Notes under the pieces: model-generated
Seen by the model: only the letters and a program-made list of their open reading frames with translations
Told to the model about the DNA's origin: nothing
Database searches by the model: none
Shown here: one piece after another, positions 1 to 10,463 of the stretch
How the letters are laid out: each line of letters opens with the position of its first letter
Numbering within the stretch: position 1 is the stretch's first letter
Position numbers and translations under genes: made by a program
Source: UBA868 sp016776875
GTDB taxonomy: Bacteria > Pseudomonadota > Gammaproteobacteria > Arenicellales > UBA868
Length of the DNA stretch: 64,000 bases
Direction: 5' to 3'
Assembly: GCA_051201585.1 (NCBI GenBank)
Contig: CP179198.1
Location: 930,001-994,000 of the forward strand

Positions 1-2
1 CT

Positions 3-1151
3 TATGACCGAATCGAGCGGTTGCTCAATGGAAAGGTTGCCGAAGGGGGCCCTGGAGATCTTAAAGCAGGCGATAAGATCGCAAAATCCTATTTGCAGGC
101 GTTGCCTAGGGATAAATGGTTCGAGATTCGACTTCGAGATGAAGACGCCAATTCAAGTCTTGAGCAAATTCGCGCCCAACTAACAGTCCAGTCGAAGCGA
201 TTCGATGACCTGTACGAAGAGAAGCGACAGAAGTTGCAGGAGGGCGATGATCTGCAGGCTGGCGTTCTCAAGATGGTTAAAGTGTTCGTTGCAGTAAAGC
301 GACGCCTGCAACCTGGCGATAAGATGGCCGGCCGCCATGGAAACAAGGGTGTGATCTCCAGGATTGTGCCAATTGAAGACATGCCCTACATGGAAGACGG
401 TACTACCGTTGATATTGTGTTGAATCCGTTAGGCGTGCCATCACGCATGAATGTCGGACAAGTACTTGAATGTCATTTGGGTTGGGCAGCCAGTCACTTG
501 GGAAGGCAGATTGGTGAAATGCTTGATGCCGGTGCGGAGACTTCTGATTTACGAAGTCAGTTGAGCAAAATATACGGTACTGGCGACCATCCTGAAGATA
601 TTCAGTCTCTTACCGATAGTGAGGTGGATGAACTATCCAAGAATCTTCGTGGCGGTGTGCCAATTGCAACGCCGGTATTCGATGGCGCGAGCGAATCGGA
701 AATCAAGGAGTGGCTCAAGATTGCAGGACTACCGGAGAGCGGCCAGGCTCGACTCATCGATGGTCGAACAGGAGAGCCTTTTGATCGACCGGTAACCGTT
801 GGCTATATGTACATCCTAAAGCTCAATCATCTGGTGGATGACAAGATGCATGCGCGTTCAACGGGCCCTTACAGCCTGATCACGCAACAACCACTTGGCG
901 GTAAAGCGCAGTTTGGCGGGCAGCGATTTGGGGAAATGGAAGTTTGGGCGCTGGAAGCTTATGGAGCGTCGCATACCCTTCAGGAAATGCTGACCGTGAA
1001 ATCTGACGATGTCGGGGGACGAACAAAAATGTATGAAAACATTGTCCGCGGCGATCACCGAATGGAAGCGTCTGTTCCCGAGTCATTCAACGTGTTGGAA
1101 AAAGAGATAAGAGCCCTCGGTCTTAATATTGAGAGACGGGAGGATCGATAA
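3..1151 (+). CDS. rpoB: RNA polymerase beta subunit, C-terminal part (partial)
   Basis: The gene enters from the left edge; the first full codon is at base 3 and 382 C-terminal residues remain of a family of about 1340. Beta forms the catalytic core of RNA polymerase with beta-prime. Visible landmarks are the GRHGNKGV segment with its active-site lysine region, the GPYSLITQQPLGGKAQFGGQ segment and the FGEMEVWALEAYGA segment near the C-terminus, which contacts beta-prime. It lies 58 bases upstream of rpoC in the usual rpoBC order. The internal frame is intact. Identification is certain; only the left truncation by the window edge is unusual. Confidence 0.98.
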   Translation, partial: YDRIERLLNGKVAEGGPGDLKAGDKIAKSYLQALPRDKWFEIRLRDEDANSSLEQIRAQLTVQSKRFDDLYEEKRQKLQEGDDLQAGVLKMVKVFVAVKRRLQPGDKMAGRHGNKGVISRIVPIEDMPYMEDGTTVDIVLNPLGVPSRMNVGQVLECHLGWAASHLGRQIGEMLDAGAETSDLRSQLSKIYGTGDHPEDIQSLTDSEVDELSKNLRGGVPIATPVFDGASESEIKEWLKIAGLPESGQARLIDGRTGEPFDRPVTVGYMYILKLNHLVDDKMHARSTGPYSLITQQPLGGKAQFGGQRFGEMEVWALEAYGASHTLQEMLTVKSDDVGGRTKMYENIVRGDHRMEASVPESFNVLEKEIRALGLNIERREDR

Positions 1152-1209
1152 CTTCACAGGTTTGTAAGTTTCGGACTCTCACGCTCTAGGCAAGATAAAA
1201 GGAAAAAAC

Positions 1210-4200
1210 ATGAAAGATTTTTTCAGTCAGTTTTCACGACGCGACACGGTTGATCAGGAATTTGACAATATTCGAATTCGATTGGCATCCCCTGATCAAG
1301 TTCGATCCTGGTCTTTTGGTGAAGTAAAGAAGCCAGAAACGATCAACTATCGAACGTTCAAGCCCGAGCGCGATGGGTTGTTTTGTGCAAAGCTTTTTGG
1401 ACCGATAAGCGATTACGAATGCCTGTGTGGAAAGTACAAGCGTTTAAAGCATCGCGGTGTTGTGTGCGAGAAATGCGGAGTTGAAGTTACGTTGTCGACG
1501 GTACGTCGGGAGCGAATGGGGCATATTGAGTTAGCCAGTCCTTGCGCCCATATCTGGTTTTTAAAATCGCTACCGTCTCGACTTGGCGTGCTTCTGGACA
1601 TGACCGTGCGTGAAATCGAACGGGTACTGTATTTCGAGGCCTACGTGGTCACTGATCCGGGCCTAACCGATCTGGAAGCAGGCTCTTTGATGACAGAAGA
1701 GATGTACTACGAGGCGATAGAAAAGTACGGCTCAGAGTTTGACGCAGGGATGGGCGCAGAGGCTGTAAAAGAGCTTCTCAAAAGCCTTGAGCTCAAGGCG
1801 CTTTCAGTTCAGCTTCGGGAAGATCTTGCGGAATCCACATCCGAGACGAAAACTAAAAAAGTAAGCAAACGCCTGAAGGTGGTCGAGGCATTTTTGCACT
1901 CCGGTAATAAGCCGGAATGGATGATTATGGAGGCGCTGCCGGTATTGCCACCTGATCTTCGTCCATTAGTGCCGCTAGAAGGCGGTCGGTTCGCGACCTC
2001 AGACCTGAATGACCTCTATCGAAGGGTTATCAATAGAAACAATCGCCTGCGTCGATTGCTTGATCTCAATGCGCCAGACATTATTGTTCGCAACGAAAAG
2101 CGTATGCTGCAAGAGTCCGTTGATGCCCTGCTCGATAATGGCCGTCGAGGTAAAGCGGTTACAGGTCCAAACCGGCGTCAGCTCAAATCATTGGCCGACA
2201 TGATAAAGGGCAAGCAAGGTCGTTTTCGGCAAAATCTGCTGGGTAAGCGGGTTGATTATTCAGGTCGTTCAGTCATCGTGGTCGGGCCGACGCTTAAGCT
2301 TCATCAGTGTGGGCTGCCCAAAAAAATGGCGTTGGAGCTATTTAGGCCGTTCATCTACAGCAAGCTTGAATTGCGGGGTCTCGCGACAACGATCAAACAG
2401 GCAAAAAAACTCGTCGAGCTTGAAGAGCCAGAGGTTTGGGATATTCTCGAGGAGGTGATCCGTGAGCATCCTGTGTTGTTGAACAGGGCGCCAACGCTTC
2501 ACCGGCTCGGTATTCAGGCCTTTGAGCCGGTGCTGGTTGAAGGAAAAGCAATTCAGCTCCATCCGCTCGTTTGCACACCATACAATGCAGACTTCGATGG
2601 CGATCAGATGGCGGTTCATGTTCCCCTTTCTGTCGAAGCGCAACTTGAAGCTCGTACGCTAATGATGTCCACCAATAATGTGCTTTCGCCATCAAATGGT
2701 GAGCCTATTATTGTGCCATCCCAGGATATCGTTCTCGGGCTCTACTATATGACCCGGGAGCGGGTGAATGGACTTGGAGAAGGCAAGTATTTCTCTGATG
2801 TTTCGGAAGTGCGTCGAGCGCTTGATATTGGTGCGATTGCCATTCATTCAAAAATCAAGGTCCGAATTCGTGAGGTCCAAATTTCTGACCAGGGCGAATC
2901 CGTTGAGACCTTTAAGTTAACGGATACCACGACCGGCAGGGCCCTCCTGTCGGAGATTCTCCCAGACGGCCTCCCTTTTTCGATTGTCAACAAGACCATG
3001 AAAAAGAAAGAGATTTCCGGCGCCATTAATCAGTGTTACCGCGATGTGGGCCTGAAGGATACGGTTATTTTTTGTGATCAATTGATGTACACCGGGTTTT
3101 CGATGGCGGCCAAAGCTGGTGTTTCCATCGGGGTGGACGATATGGCGATTCCTGATAGTAAGTCAGGTATTGTGGATTCGGCTGAAGCAGAAGTGAAGGC
3201 AATCCAGGATCAGCATAGTCAAGGTCTTTTGACGGATGGCGAAAGGTATAACAAAGTCGTTGATATCTGGACCCATGCCAGTGATCGAGTCGCAAATGAA
3301 ATGATGGATGAAATCCAGTCTGATTCTGTTGTCACCAAGGACGGCGACAGCATTGAACAGGACTCGTTTAATTCCATCTTTATGATGGCGGACTCAGGTG
3401 CACGAGGGAGTCATGCGCAAATTCGGCAACTTGCAGGAATGCGTGGTTTGATGGCAAAGCCAGACGGCTCGATTATCGAAACGCCGATCAAGGCAAACTT
3501 CCGCGAGGGATTGAACGTAAACGAGTACTTCATCTCAACTCACGGTGCAAGAAAAGGTCTCGCAGATACCGCACTTAAAACGGCGAACTCCGGTTACCTG
3601 ACGCGAAGACTGGTTGATGTCTGTCAGGACCTTGTCGTCATCGAGGAAGACTGTAAAACAGAAAACGGTATTGATCGAGAAGCCATTGTCCAGGGCGGCG
3701 AAGTTGTGATTCCGCTTGAGGACAGAATACTCGGGCGCTCGGTCTCGAAGGATGTATTGAGCCCGCGTGATCAAGAGGTGTTGCTTAAAGCAGGCCAAAT
3801 CATCGATGAAGCTGGTATCAAGCTCCTCGAGGAGCACAATGTCAATCTTGTTAAAGTGCGCTCGGCAGTGACGTGCGAGACCCGATTCGGAATCTGCGCA
3901 ACTTGCTACGGACGTGACTTGGCTCGAGGACATGTTGTGAGTCGCGGCGAAGCGGTCGGGGTGATGGCGGCTCAAAGTATTGGTGAGCCCGGCACGCAAT
4001 TAACCATGCGGACATTTCATATTGGGGGCGCAGCGTCAAGAACCGCAGGGTCCAGCAGGGTCGAAGTAAATCATGATGGTACGGTGTCTTGGATCGGAGT
4101 CCGCTCGGTGAGACGCGAAGACGGCAGTAATATCGTTGTGTCTCGCTCGGGTGATTTGGTGATCCGCGATCAGCACGGTGTTAACCGAGAGCGTCATAAG

Positions 4201-5403
4201 GTGCCTTATGGCGCAGTGGTCACCGTAAATGACGGGGATCAAGTTGAAAGTGGTCAATTAATTGCCTCCTGGGATCCCCATACTCGACCGATTATCAATG
4301 AGGTTGCCGGGAAAATTCGATTCCAGAATATCGTTGAGGGTGTCTCAGTGACCGAGCAGGGCGATGAGTTAACAGGGTCCACCACTTATCTTGTGATTGA
4401 TCCGAAAAGCCGACGTGGCGCCACCGGTGACATTAAACCCACGATCGAATTGGTTGACGGGAAAAACAAACCCAAAGCGACACACCAGATGCCGCCTGGC
4501 GCATCGATTGTGGCGACAGACGGCGAAGAAATTGGCATGGGTGTTGTTTTGGCTCGAGTGCCGCTCGAAGGATCAAAGACCAAGGACATTACCGGTGGTT
4601 TGCCCCGCGTAGCTGAGTTGTTTGAGGCGCGTAAAGCAAAAGAGCCTGCAATCTTGGCAGAGGCGTCTGGCACCATTTCATTTGGTAAAGAGGTGAAAAC
4701 TAAGGTTCGCCTTGAAATTACGGACGAAGACGGTACTGTCCATGAAATGTCTATTCCAAAAGATCGTCATATTAGTGTGTTCGACGGTGAAACCGTCGAG
4801 CAAGGGGACGTGATTTCGGAAGGTCCTCTTGCCGCGAGTGACGTGCTTGAGTATCGAGGTCTCGTAGCGTTAACGGACTTCATTGTCAGCGAGGTCCAAG
4901 AAGTCTACCGACTACAAGGTGTAAAAATAAATGACAAGCATATCGAAGTTATTGTTCGTCAAATGTTGCGTCGGGTCAAAATCGATAAACCGGGCGATAC
5001 TCGTTATTTGCCCGGTGATCAGGTCGAGCGGTCGGCAATTCTGGGAGAAAATGATGCGTTAATTTCGGAGAAGAAGGAGCCCGCAACTTTTCTGCCCGTG
5101 CTGCTTGGTATTACAAAGGCTTCGCTGAGCACTGATTCATTTATTTCTGCAGCGTCTTTCCAGGAAACGACTCGCGTCCTGACCGAAGCGTCAATGCAGG
5201 GTAAAGTGGACAATCTTCGTGGCCTCAAGGAGAACGTTATCGTGGGGCGTTTGATCCCCGCGGGCACTGGCCTTGCTCACCATGAAGAGCGTCGACGACG
5301 ACGAATGGAGCGTGATCGCCCAAGTGAAGAGACCGCCGATCCTGAAGAAAGTTTCAAAGGGATTGGAGATGCGGTCGAGGATGCCTCCGCAGAGGTCGCT
5401 TGA
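1210..5403 (+). CDS. rpoC: RNA polymerase beta-prime subunit
   Basis: Full-length beta-prime of 1397 residues (E. coli 1407). An N-terminal zinc-binding cluster is formed by Cys71, Cys73, Cys86 and Cys89. The catalytic NADFDGDQ motif places the magnesium-binding aspartates at 461, 463 and 465. A second cysteine cluster lies near residues 880-910 (CETRFGICATCYG). The ATG at 1210 follows an AAAGGAAAA ribosome-binding stretch, and the protein start MKDFFSQF matches the family. It is co-transcribed with rpoB. The C-terminal tail after HHEERRRRR is acidic. No frame problem is seen over 4.2 kb. Confidence 0.99.
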   Translation: MKDFFSQFSRRDTVDQEFDNIRIRLASPDQVRSWSFGEVKKPETINYRTFKPERDGLFCAKLFGPISDYECLCGKYKRLKHRGVVCEKCGVEVTLSTVRRERMGHIELASPCAHIWFLKSLPSRLGVLLDMTVREIERVLYFEAYVVTDPGLTDLEAGSLMTEEMYYEAIEKYGSEFDAGMGAEAVKELLKSLELKALSVQLREDLAESTSETKTKKVSKRLKVVEAFLHSGNKPEWMIMEALPVLPPDLRPLVPLEGGRFATSDLNDLYRRVINRNNRLRRLLDLNAPDIIVRNEKRMLQESVDALLDNGRRGKAVTGPNRRQLKSLADMIKGKQGRFRQNLLGKRVDYSGRSVIVVGPTLKLHQCGLPKKMALELFRPFIYSKLELRGLATTIKQAKKLVELEEPEVWDILEEVIREHPVLLNRAPTLHRLGIQAFEPVLVEGKAIQLHPLVCTPYNADFDGDQMAVHVPLSVEAQLEARTLMMSTNNVLSPSNGEPIIVPSQDIVLGLYYMTRERVNGLGEGKYFSDVSEVRRALDIGAIAIHSKIKVRIREVQISDQGESVETFKLTDTTTGRALLSEILPDGLPFSIVNKTMKKKEISGAINQCYRDVGLKDTVIFCDQLMYTGFSMAAKAGVSIGVDDMAIPDSKSGIVDSAEAEVKAIQDQHSQGLLTDGERYNKVVDIWTHASDRVANEMMDEIQSDSVVTKDGDSIEQDSFNSIFMMADSGARGSHAQIRQLAGMRGLMAKPDGSIIETPIKANFREGLNVNEYFISTHGARKGLADTALKTANSGYLTRRLVDVCQDLVVIEEDCKTENGIDREAIVQGGEVVIPLEDRILGRSVSKDVLSPRDQEVLLKAGQIIDEAGIKLLEEHNVNLVKVRSAVTCETRFGICATCYGRDLARGHVVSRGEAVGVMAAQSIGEPGTQLTMRTFHIGGAASRTAGSSRVEVNHDGTVSWIGVRSVRREDGSNIVVSRSGDLVIRDQHGVNRERHKVPYGAVVTVNDGDQVESGQLIASWDPHTRPIINEVAGKIRFQNIVEGVSVTEQGDELTGSTTYLVIDPKSRRGATGDIKPTIELVDGKNKPKATHQMPPGASIVATDGEEIGMGVVLARVPLEGSKTKDITGGLPRVAELFEARKAKEPAILAEASGTISFGKEVKTKVRLEITDEDGTVHEMSIPKDRHISVFDGETVEQGDVISEGPLAASDVLEYRGLVALTDFIVSEVQEVYRLQGVKINDKHIEVIVRQMLRRVKIDKPGDTRYLPGDQVERSAILGENDALISEKKEPATFLPVLLGITKASLSTDSFISAASFQETTRVLTEASMQGKVDNLRGLKENVIVGRLIPAGTGLAHHEERRRRRMERDRPSEETADPEESFKGIGDAVEDASAEVA

Positions 5404-5448
5404 AATCGCGCCAAAATATCCGTGAGATAAGGGAAATTCAAGGGATTG

Positions 5449-5477
5449 TTGACAAAAAGCGCTGGTCTGCCTAGAAT
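5449..5477 (+). promoter_or_regulatory. Predicted sigma-70 promoter of the str operon
   Basis: A consensus -35 TTGACA at 5449-5454 is separated by exactly 17 bases from TAGAAT (5 of 6 consensus) at 5472-5477. It sits in the 132-base gap between rpoC and rpsL, where a separate str operon promoter is expected. This is a sequence match only; transcription is inferred. Confidence 0.7.
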
Positions 5478-5535
5478 CGCGGCCTCCTACGGGGGCTGTG
5501 ATTTATGGCCGCCGTTCCACTAATTTAAATAAAAA

Positions 5536-5910
5536 ATGCCAACGACAAACCAACTGGTTAGAAAACCGCGAGTCCGCCAGACACAGAAATCTAATGTGCC
5601 TGCCTTGGCTGCTTGTCCTCAAAAGCGTGGCGTATGTACCCGCGTTTATACGACAACGCCAAAAAAGCCAAACTCTGCCCTACGCAAAGTGGCAAGAGTA
5701 CGTCTGACGAATGGTTTTGAGGTCACCAGTTATATTGGGGGTGAAGGGCATAACCTTCAGGAGCACTCAGTGGTCCTGATTAGAGGCGGAAGAGTGAAAG
5801 ACTTGCCGGGTGTTCGGTACCACACGGTGCGAGGGACGTTGGACACATCGGGTGTAGGCGAACGGCGACAAGGGCGATCAAAGTACGGCGCGAAGCGGCC
5901 AAAGTCTTAA
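5536..5910 (+). CDS. rpsL: 30S ribosomal protein S12
   Basis: S12 of 124 residues, the usual length, part of the decoding centre of the small subunit. The TPKKPNSALRK segment (residues 41-51) and the GGRVKDLPGVRYH segment (84-96) are intact. Lys43 and Lys88, the sites classically changed in streptomycin resistance, are both wild type. The ATG at 5536 lacks a clear Shine-Dalgarno sequence in the A/T-rich stretch before it. It is the first gene of the str operon, behind a near-consensus promoter. The gap to rpsG is unusually long at 326 bases. Confidence 0.98.
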   Translation: MPTTNQLVRKPRVRQTQKSNVPALAACPQKRGVCTRVYTTTPKKPNSALRKVARVRLTNGFEVTSYIGGEGHNLQEHSVVLIRGGRVKDLPGVRYHTVRGTLDTSGVGERRQGRSKYGAKRPKS

Positions 5911-6236
5911 GCGTCTGATTAATTAACAAAGGGAAAGATCGTTTGCGCCGAGCTGTTTGGGCAGCGATCCTAAAACCGAAAAAAGGCCGGGTTAGCTGAT
6001 CGGCCACGGTGATAAAGATGTCCTCGACGTAAAAGGGCATCACAGAAGTTGCGAAGGAGGTTTTCACCTCTAGCAATAATAAAGCTGTCTCACCGTTGAT
6101 ATATAAAGATCGCTAGAAGCGATCAAGGCGGCGCTGTGTGTGGTGTTTCACACCTAAGTGCCAGGAAATAAACGTTGTTGTCGACCCAGACGGGTCGTTA
6201 ACGAGAAACAAAGATTCAAAACGGAAATCGGAACTC
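5911..6236 (+). promoter_or_regulatory. Long structured rpsL-rpsG spacer, possible S7 control region
   Basis: This 326-base stretch has no credible gene. It holds several inverted repeats: GGCCG/CGGCC at 5985-5989 and 6001-6005; GGTGT/ACACC around 6142-6155; GATCGCT/AGCGATC at 6108-6114 and 6118-6124 with a 3-base loop; and CGACCC/GGGTCG at 6182-6187 and 6192-6197. In E. coli the shorter rpsL-rpsG spacer is the S7 autoregulation target, so a similar role is possible here. The hairpins are seen directly; function is inferred. Confidence 0.4.
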
Positions 6237-6707
6237 ATGCCAAGACGTCGTGAAGTCCCTAAGCGGACCATTCTCCCTGATCCGAAGTTTGGTGATCAAA
6301 CGATTGCCAAATTCATCAATGTAATGATGCAGGACGGTAAAAAGTCGATCGCAGAAAAAGTCCTTTATGGCGCTTTGGATACGATTGGGGGTCGGGGTGC
6401 AGATGAGCCTCTGCAGGTGTTCTATCAAGCCCTGGAGAACGTGAGGCCCGTAGTGGAGGTGAAGAGTCGTCGAGTCGGCGGCGCAACCTACCAGGTGCCT
6501 GTTGAAGTAAGGCCTAGCCGTAGAAATGCCCTCGCCATGCGCTGGCTGGTCGACGCCGCCCGGAAGCGGAACGAAAAGTCAATGACTGACCGTCTTGCGG
6601 GTGAGTTAATGGATGCGTCGGATAAACGCGGCGGTGCTGCCCGCAAAAAAGACGAAGTGCACCGAATGGCAGAAGCCAATAAAGCGTTTTCTCATTTCAG
6701 GTTTTAG
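6237..6707 (+). CDS. rpsG: 30S ribosomal protein S7
   Basis: S7 of 156 residues, the common bacterial length; it nucleates folding of the 16S rRNA 3' domain. I start it at ATG 6237 because the protein then begins MPRRREVPKR as in the family; the reading frame is open further upstream but that extension has no family similarity. The PDPKFGD and RRVGGATYQVPVEV segments are clear. It follows the structured spacer and precedes fusA by 41 bases. Confidence 0.97.
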   Translation: MPRRREVPKRTILPDPKFGDQTIAKFINVMMQDGKKSIAEKVLYGALDTIGGRGADEPLQVFYQALENVRPVVEVKSRRVGGATYQVPVEVRPSRRNALAMRWLVDAARKRNEKSMTDRLAGELMDASDKRGGAARKKDEVHRMAEANKAFSHFRF

Positions 6708-6748
6708 AAAAAGTTCTCTATACCTCACCACCCTAACGGAAATCGAAC

Positions 6749-8846
6749 GTGCCACGACAAACACCCTTAGACCGCTATCGCAACATCGGCATCATGGCGC
6801 ATATCGATGCCGGGAAAACGACAACCACCGAGCGAGTTCTTTTTTATACCGGAATCTCCCACAAAATCGGCGAAGTCCATGACGGAAATGCCGTAATGGA
6901 TTGGATGGAGCAGGAACAGGAGCGCGGCATCACGATCACCTCGGCGGCCACGACCTGCTTCTGGAGCGGCATGGACCAGAATTACGAAGAGCATCGGATC
7001 AACATCATTGATACGCCGGGCCACGTAGATTTTACAATTGAGGTTGAACGATCCCTTCGGGTTTTAGACGGCGCGGTCAGTGTTTTTTGCGCCGTCGGTG
7101 GAGTCGAACCGCAGTCCGAAACGGTCTGGCGTCAAGCGGATAAATATAGCGTGCCTCGAATGTGTTTCGTTAATAAGATGGATCGCACGGGCGCTGATTT
7201 TTTCCGTGTTGTTGATCAGATTCGTGATCGCCTGGGTTCAAATCCTGTGTGCCTCCAGGCCCCAATTGGTGCCGAAGAGAATTTCGAAGGCGTGGTCGAC
7301 CTGGTCAAGATGAAGGCGATCTACTGGGATGAAGAAACGCGCGGCACTAAATTTGAAGAGCGAGAAATCCCCGATAATCTGGTTGATCGCTGTCAAGAAT
7401 TAAGAGAAAAACTGGTTGAAGCCGCCGCTGAAGCAAATGACGAATTGATGGAGAAGTATTTAGAAGAGGGGGATCTCTCCTCTGACGAACTCAAGACCGC
7501 ATTGCGCCAGCTGACAATTGCGAACAAGCTTGTTTTGGTGACTTGCGGCACAGCATTCAAGAATAAAGGTGTTCAAGCAATGCTGGATGCTGTGATTGAC
7601 TTCATGCCGAACCCGATGGAAGTGCCCGCGATCCGGGGACTCCTAGACGACGATAAAACTGAGGAAGATCGCCCCGCGTCTGACGATGCGCCGTTTGCCG
7701 CATTGGGCTTCAAGATAATGACTGACCCCTTTGTGGGCCAATTGGTTTTCTTCCGGGTCTACTCCGGCGTCATTAAGTCCGGCGATAGCGTCTATAACCC
7801 GATAAAGGGAAAGAAAGAACGCATTGGTCGAATTTTACAAATGCACGCTAATTCTCGAGAAGAATTAAAAGAGGTTCGCGCGGGTGATATTGCGGCCGCA
7901 GTTGGCCTCAAAACGATAACGACTGGAGATACGCTTTGCGATCCCAGCAAAATCATTACCTTGGAACGGATGGAGTTCCCCGAGCCCGTTATTTCACAGG
8001 CAGTTGAACCCAAAACCAAAAGCGATCAAGAGAAGTTGGGTGTCGCGTTGGGCAAGCTTGCTCAAGAAGATCCATCTTTCCGGGTACGGACTGACGAGGA
8101 GTCAGGGCAGACCATTATCTCCGGAATGGGAGAAGCTGCACCTCGAAATCATTATTGATCGAATGAAGCGGGAGTTTAGCGTTGACGCAAACGTGGGTAA
8201 GCCGCAAGTTGCTTATCGTGAGACGTTAAACGGATCAGTTGAGCAAGAACATAAATATGCAAAGCAATCGGGTGGTCGCGGTCAGTATGGCCATGTCTAT
8301 CTGCGTGTGGAGCCTCAGGAGCGTGGTGAAGGATTTGAATTCGTTGACGCGATTAAAGGTGGCGTTGTCCCTCGCGAGTACATCCCTGCGGTCGAAAAGG
8401 GAGTCATTGAGGCAATGGAATCTGGGATCGTTGCTGGATATCCAGTGATCGATGTAAAGGTCACTCTTTATGATGGCTCTTATCACGATGTTGATTCGTC
8501 TGAACATGCCTTTCGCGCCGCCGCCATCCAGGCTTTCCGTGAAGCAAGCGGAAAAGCAAAACCGGTCCTGCTCGAGCCCATCATGCGGGTCGAAGTGGTT
8601 ACCCCGGAAGAATATATGGGTGGGGTCACTGGAGACTTAAATTCCAGAAGAGGAATGATCTCAGAAATGGAAGATGTTCCGGCCGGGAAGATTGTTCGCG
8701 CCGAGGTTCCGCTATCGGAAATGTTTGGCTATGCGACTTCCCTGCGGTCGGCGTCACAAGGACGTGCGACATATTCGATGGAATTTAGCCAGTATCTACC
8801 CGCCCCTTCGAGCGTCACGGAAGTGATGATGAAGAAAGCCAGTTAA
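6749..8846 (+). CDS. fusA: Elongation factor G (single-base frameshift in the sequence)
   Basis: EF-G translocates tRNA and mRNA on the ribosome using GTP. It starts at GTG 6749 (protein start MPRQTPLDRYRNIGIM). The P-loop AHIDAGKTT is at residues 17-25, followed by DTPGH and NKMD. The frame breaks at 8131-8137: one frame runs to a stop at 8158, while the correct continuation GMGELHLEII lies in the next frame. Removing one base from GGGAGAAGCTGCAC (an extra A before AGCT) restores a 698-residue protein, against 704 in E. coli. An essential gene is very unlikely to be truly broken, so this is probably a sequence error. Confidence 0.96.
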
Positions 8847-8872
8847 CCAAGTACTGTTGAGGAAATCAGAAA

Positions 8873-10064
8873 GTGTCGAAAGAAAAATTCGAGCGCAGTA
8901 AGCCACATGTAAACGTTGGAACCATTGGTCACGTTGACCACGGCAAAACCACCCTGACTGCAGCCCTAACCCGGGTGCTGGCAACTAAATTTGGCGGCGA
9001 TGTAAAAGCCTTTGATGAGATCGACAACGCGCCTGAAGAGCGCGAGCGCGGCATTACGATTGCGACCGCTCACGTTGAGTACGAGACAGAAAAGCGTCAC
9101 TATGCTCACGTCGACTGCCCAGGTCACGCCGACTACGTTAAGAATATGATTACAGGTGCAGCGCAGATGGATGGCGCCATCCTGGTCGTCTCGGCGGCTG
9201 ATGGCCCCATGCCCCAGACTCGAGAGCACATCCTGCTTGCGCGTCAGGTGGGCGTTCCTTACATCGTTGTCTTCCTGAATAAAGCCGACATGGTAGATGA
9301 CGCTGAGCTGCTGAGACCTGGTCGAGATGGAAGTTCGCGATCTACTCTCAAGCTATGATTTCCCGGGCGACGATACACCGATCGTGACCGGTAGCGCCCT
9401 GAAAGCGCTTGAAGGTGATGAGTCCGATATCGGCGCCGCTGCCATTGTTGCATTGGCTGAAGCGTTGGACTCTTATATCCCTGAACCGGAGCGAGCGATT
9501 GACGGCGCCTTCCTGATGCCGATCGAAGATGTGTTCTCCATCTCGGGACGCGGCACCGTTGTCACCGGACGTGTTGAGCGTGGCGTGGTTAAGGTCGGCG
9601 AAGAAGTTGAGATTATCGGTATTAAAGATACTGAAAAAACGACCTGTACCGGTGTTGAGATGTTTCGTAAATTGCTAGACGAAGGTCAGGCTGGCGATAA
9701 CGTTGGCGTCCTGTTACGCGGCACCAAGCGAGAAGACGTTGAGCGTGGTCAGGTGCTAGCTAAACCTGGCTCCATCAACCCGCATACTGCGTTCGAGGCC
9801 GAAGTCTATATCCTGTCAAAAGAAGAGGGTGGCCGTCATACGCCGTTCTTTGAAGGTTATCGACCCCAGTTTTACTTCCGTACCACTGATGTCACCGGCG
9901 CGTGCAATTTACCTGAGGGTGTGGAAATGGTCATGCCTGGTGATAACGTCAAACTGAAAACCACGCTGATTGCACCCATCGCGATGGAAGAAGGTTTGCG
10001 CTTCGCCATTCGTGAGGGCGGTCGTACCGTCGGCGCAGGTGTCGTATCAAAGGTGATCGCTTAA
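8873..10064 (+). CDS. tuf: Elongation factor Tu (single-base frameshift in the sequence)
   Basis: EF-Tu carries aminoacyl-tRNA to the ribosome. It starts at GTG 8873 (MSKEKFERSKPHVNVGTIG). The P-loop GHVDHGKTT is at residues 19-27, followed by DCPGH and NKAD. One extra base at about 9311-9317, in CTGCTGAGACCTGG, throws the frame; its removal gives the family sequence LLxLVEMEVRDLLSSYDF and a protein of 396 residues. An AGCT lies at 9306-9309. Domains 2 and 3 (IEDVFSISGRGTVVTGRVER; HTPFFEGYRPQFYFRTTDVT) follow normally. It is the last gene of the str operon and feeds into the S10 operon after 46 bases. Confidence 0.96.
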
Positions 10065-10110
10065 GGCGACTTAAGCGTAGAAGCTGAAAAACAATAAAGG
10101 TAAGGTAAAC

Positions 10111-10434
10111 ATGGCAGTTAACGTCAGTAACCAAAAGATCCGCATTAGATTGAAGGCGTTTGATCATCGGATGATTGATCGATCAGCGTTGGAAATTGTG
10201 GATACAGCGCGTCGCACAGGGGCTGTCGTTAAAGGACCGATTCCGTTACCGACCCGAAAAGAGCGATTTAATTTGCTCCGCTCACCTCACAAGTACAAGG
10301 ATTCTCGAGATCAACTTGAAATTCGGGTACACAAAAGAATTATGGATATTGTGGAACCAACCGACAAGACTGTTGACGCGCTAATGAAGCTGGATCTTGC
10401 AGCAGGCGTTGACGTCGAGATCAAGTTGGGCTAA
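10111..10434 (+). CDS. rpsJ: 30S ribosomal protein S10
   Basis: S10 of 107 residues (E. coli 103, NusE), a head protein of the small subunit that also takes part in antitermination with NusB. The ATG at 10111 follows AAAGGTAAGG. The core segments RIRLKAFDHR, GPIPLPTRKERFN and SPHKYKDSRDQLEIRVHKR match the family. It opens the S10 operon directly after tuf. The 46-base gap is too short for a long E. coli-style L4-responsive leader, so that control is probably absent here. Confidence 0.98.
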   Translation: MAVNVSNQKIRIRLKAFDHRMIDRSALEIVDTARRTGAVVKGPIPLPTRKERFNLLRSPHKYKDSRDQLEIRVHKRIMDIVEPTDKTVDALMKLDLAAGVDVEIKLG

Positions 10435-10463
10435 TTGCCGGCGGATTTCAGGAGTATTAGATA

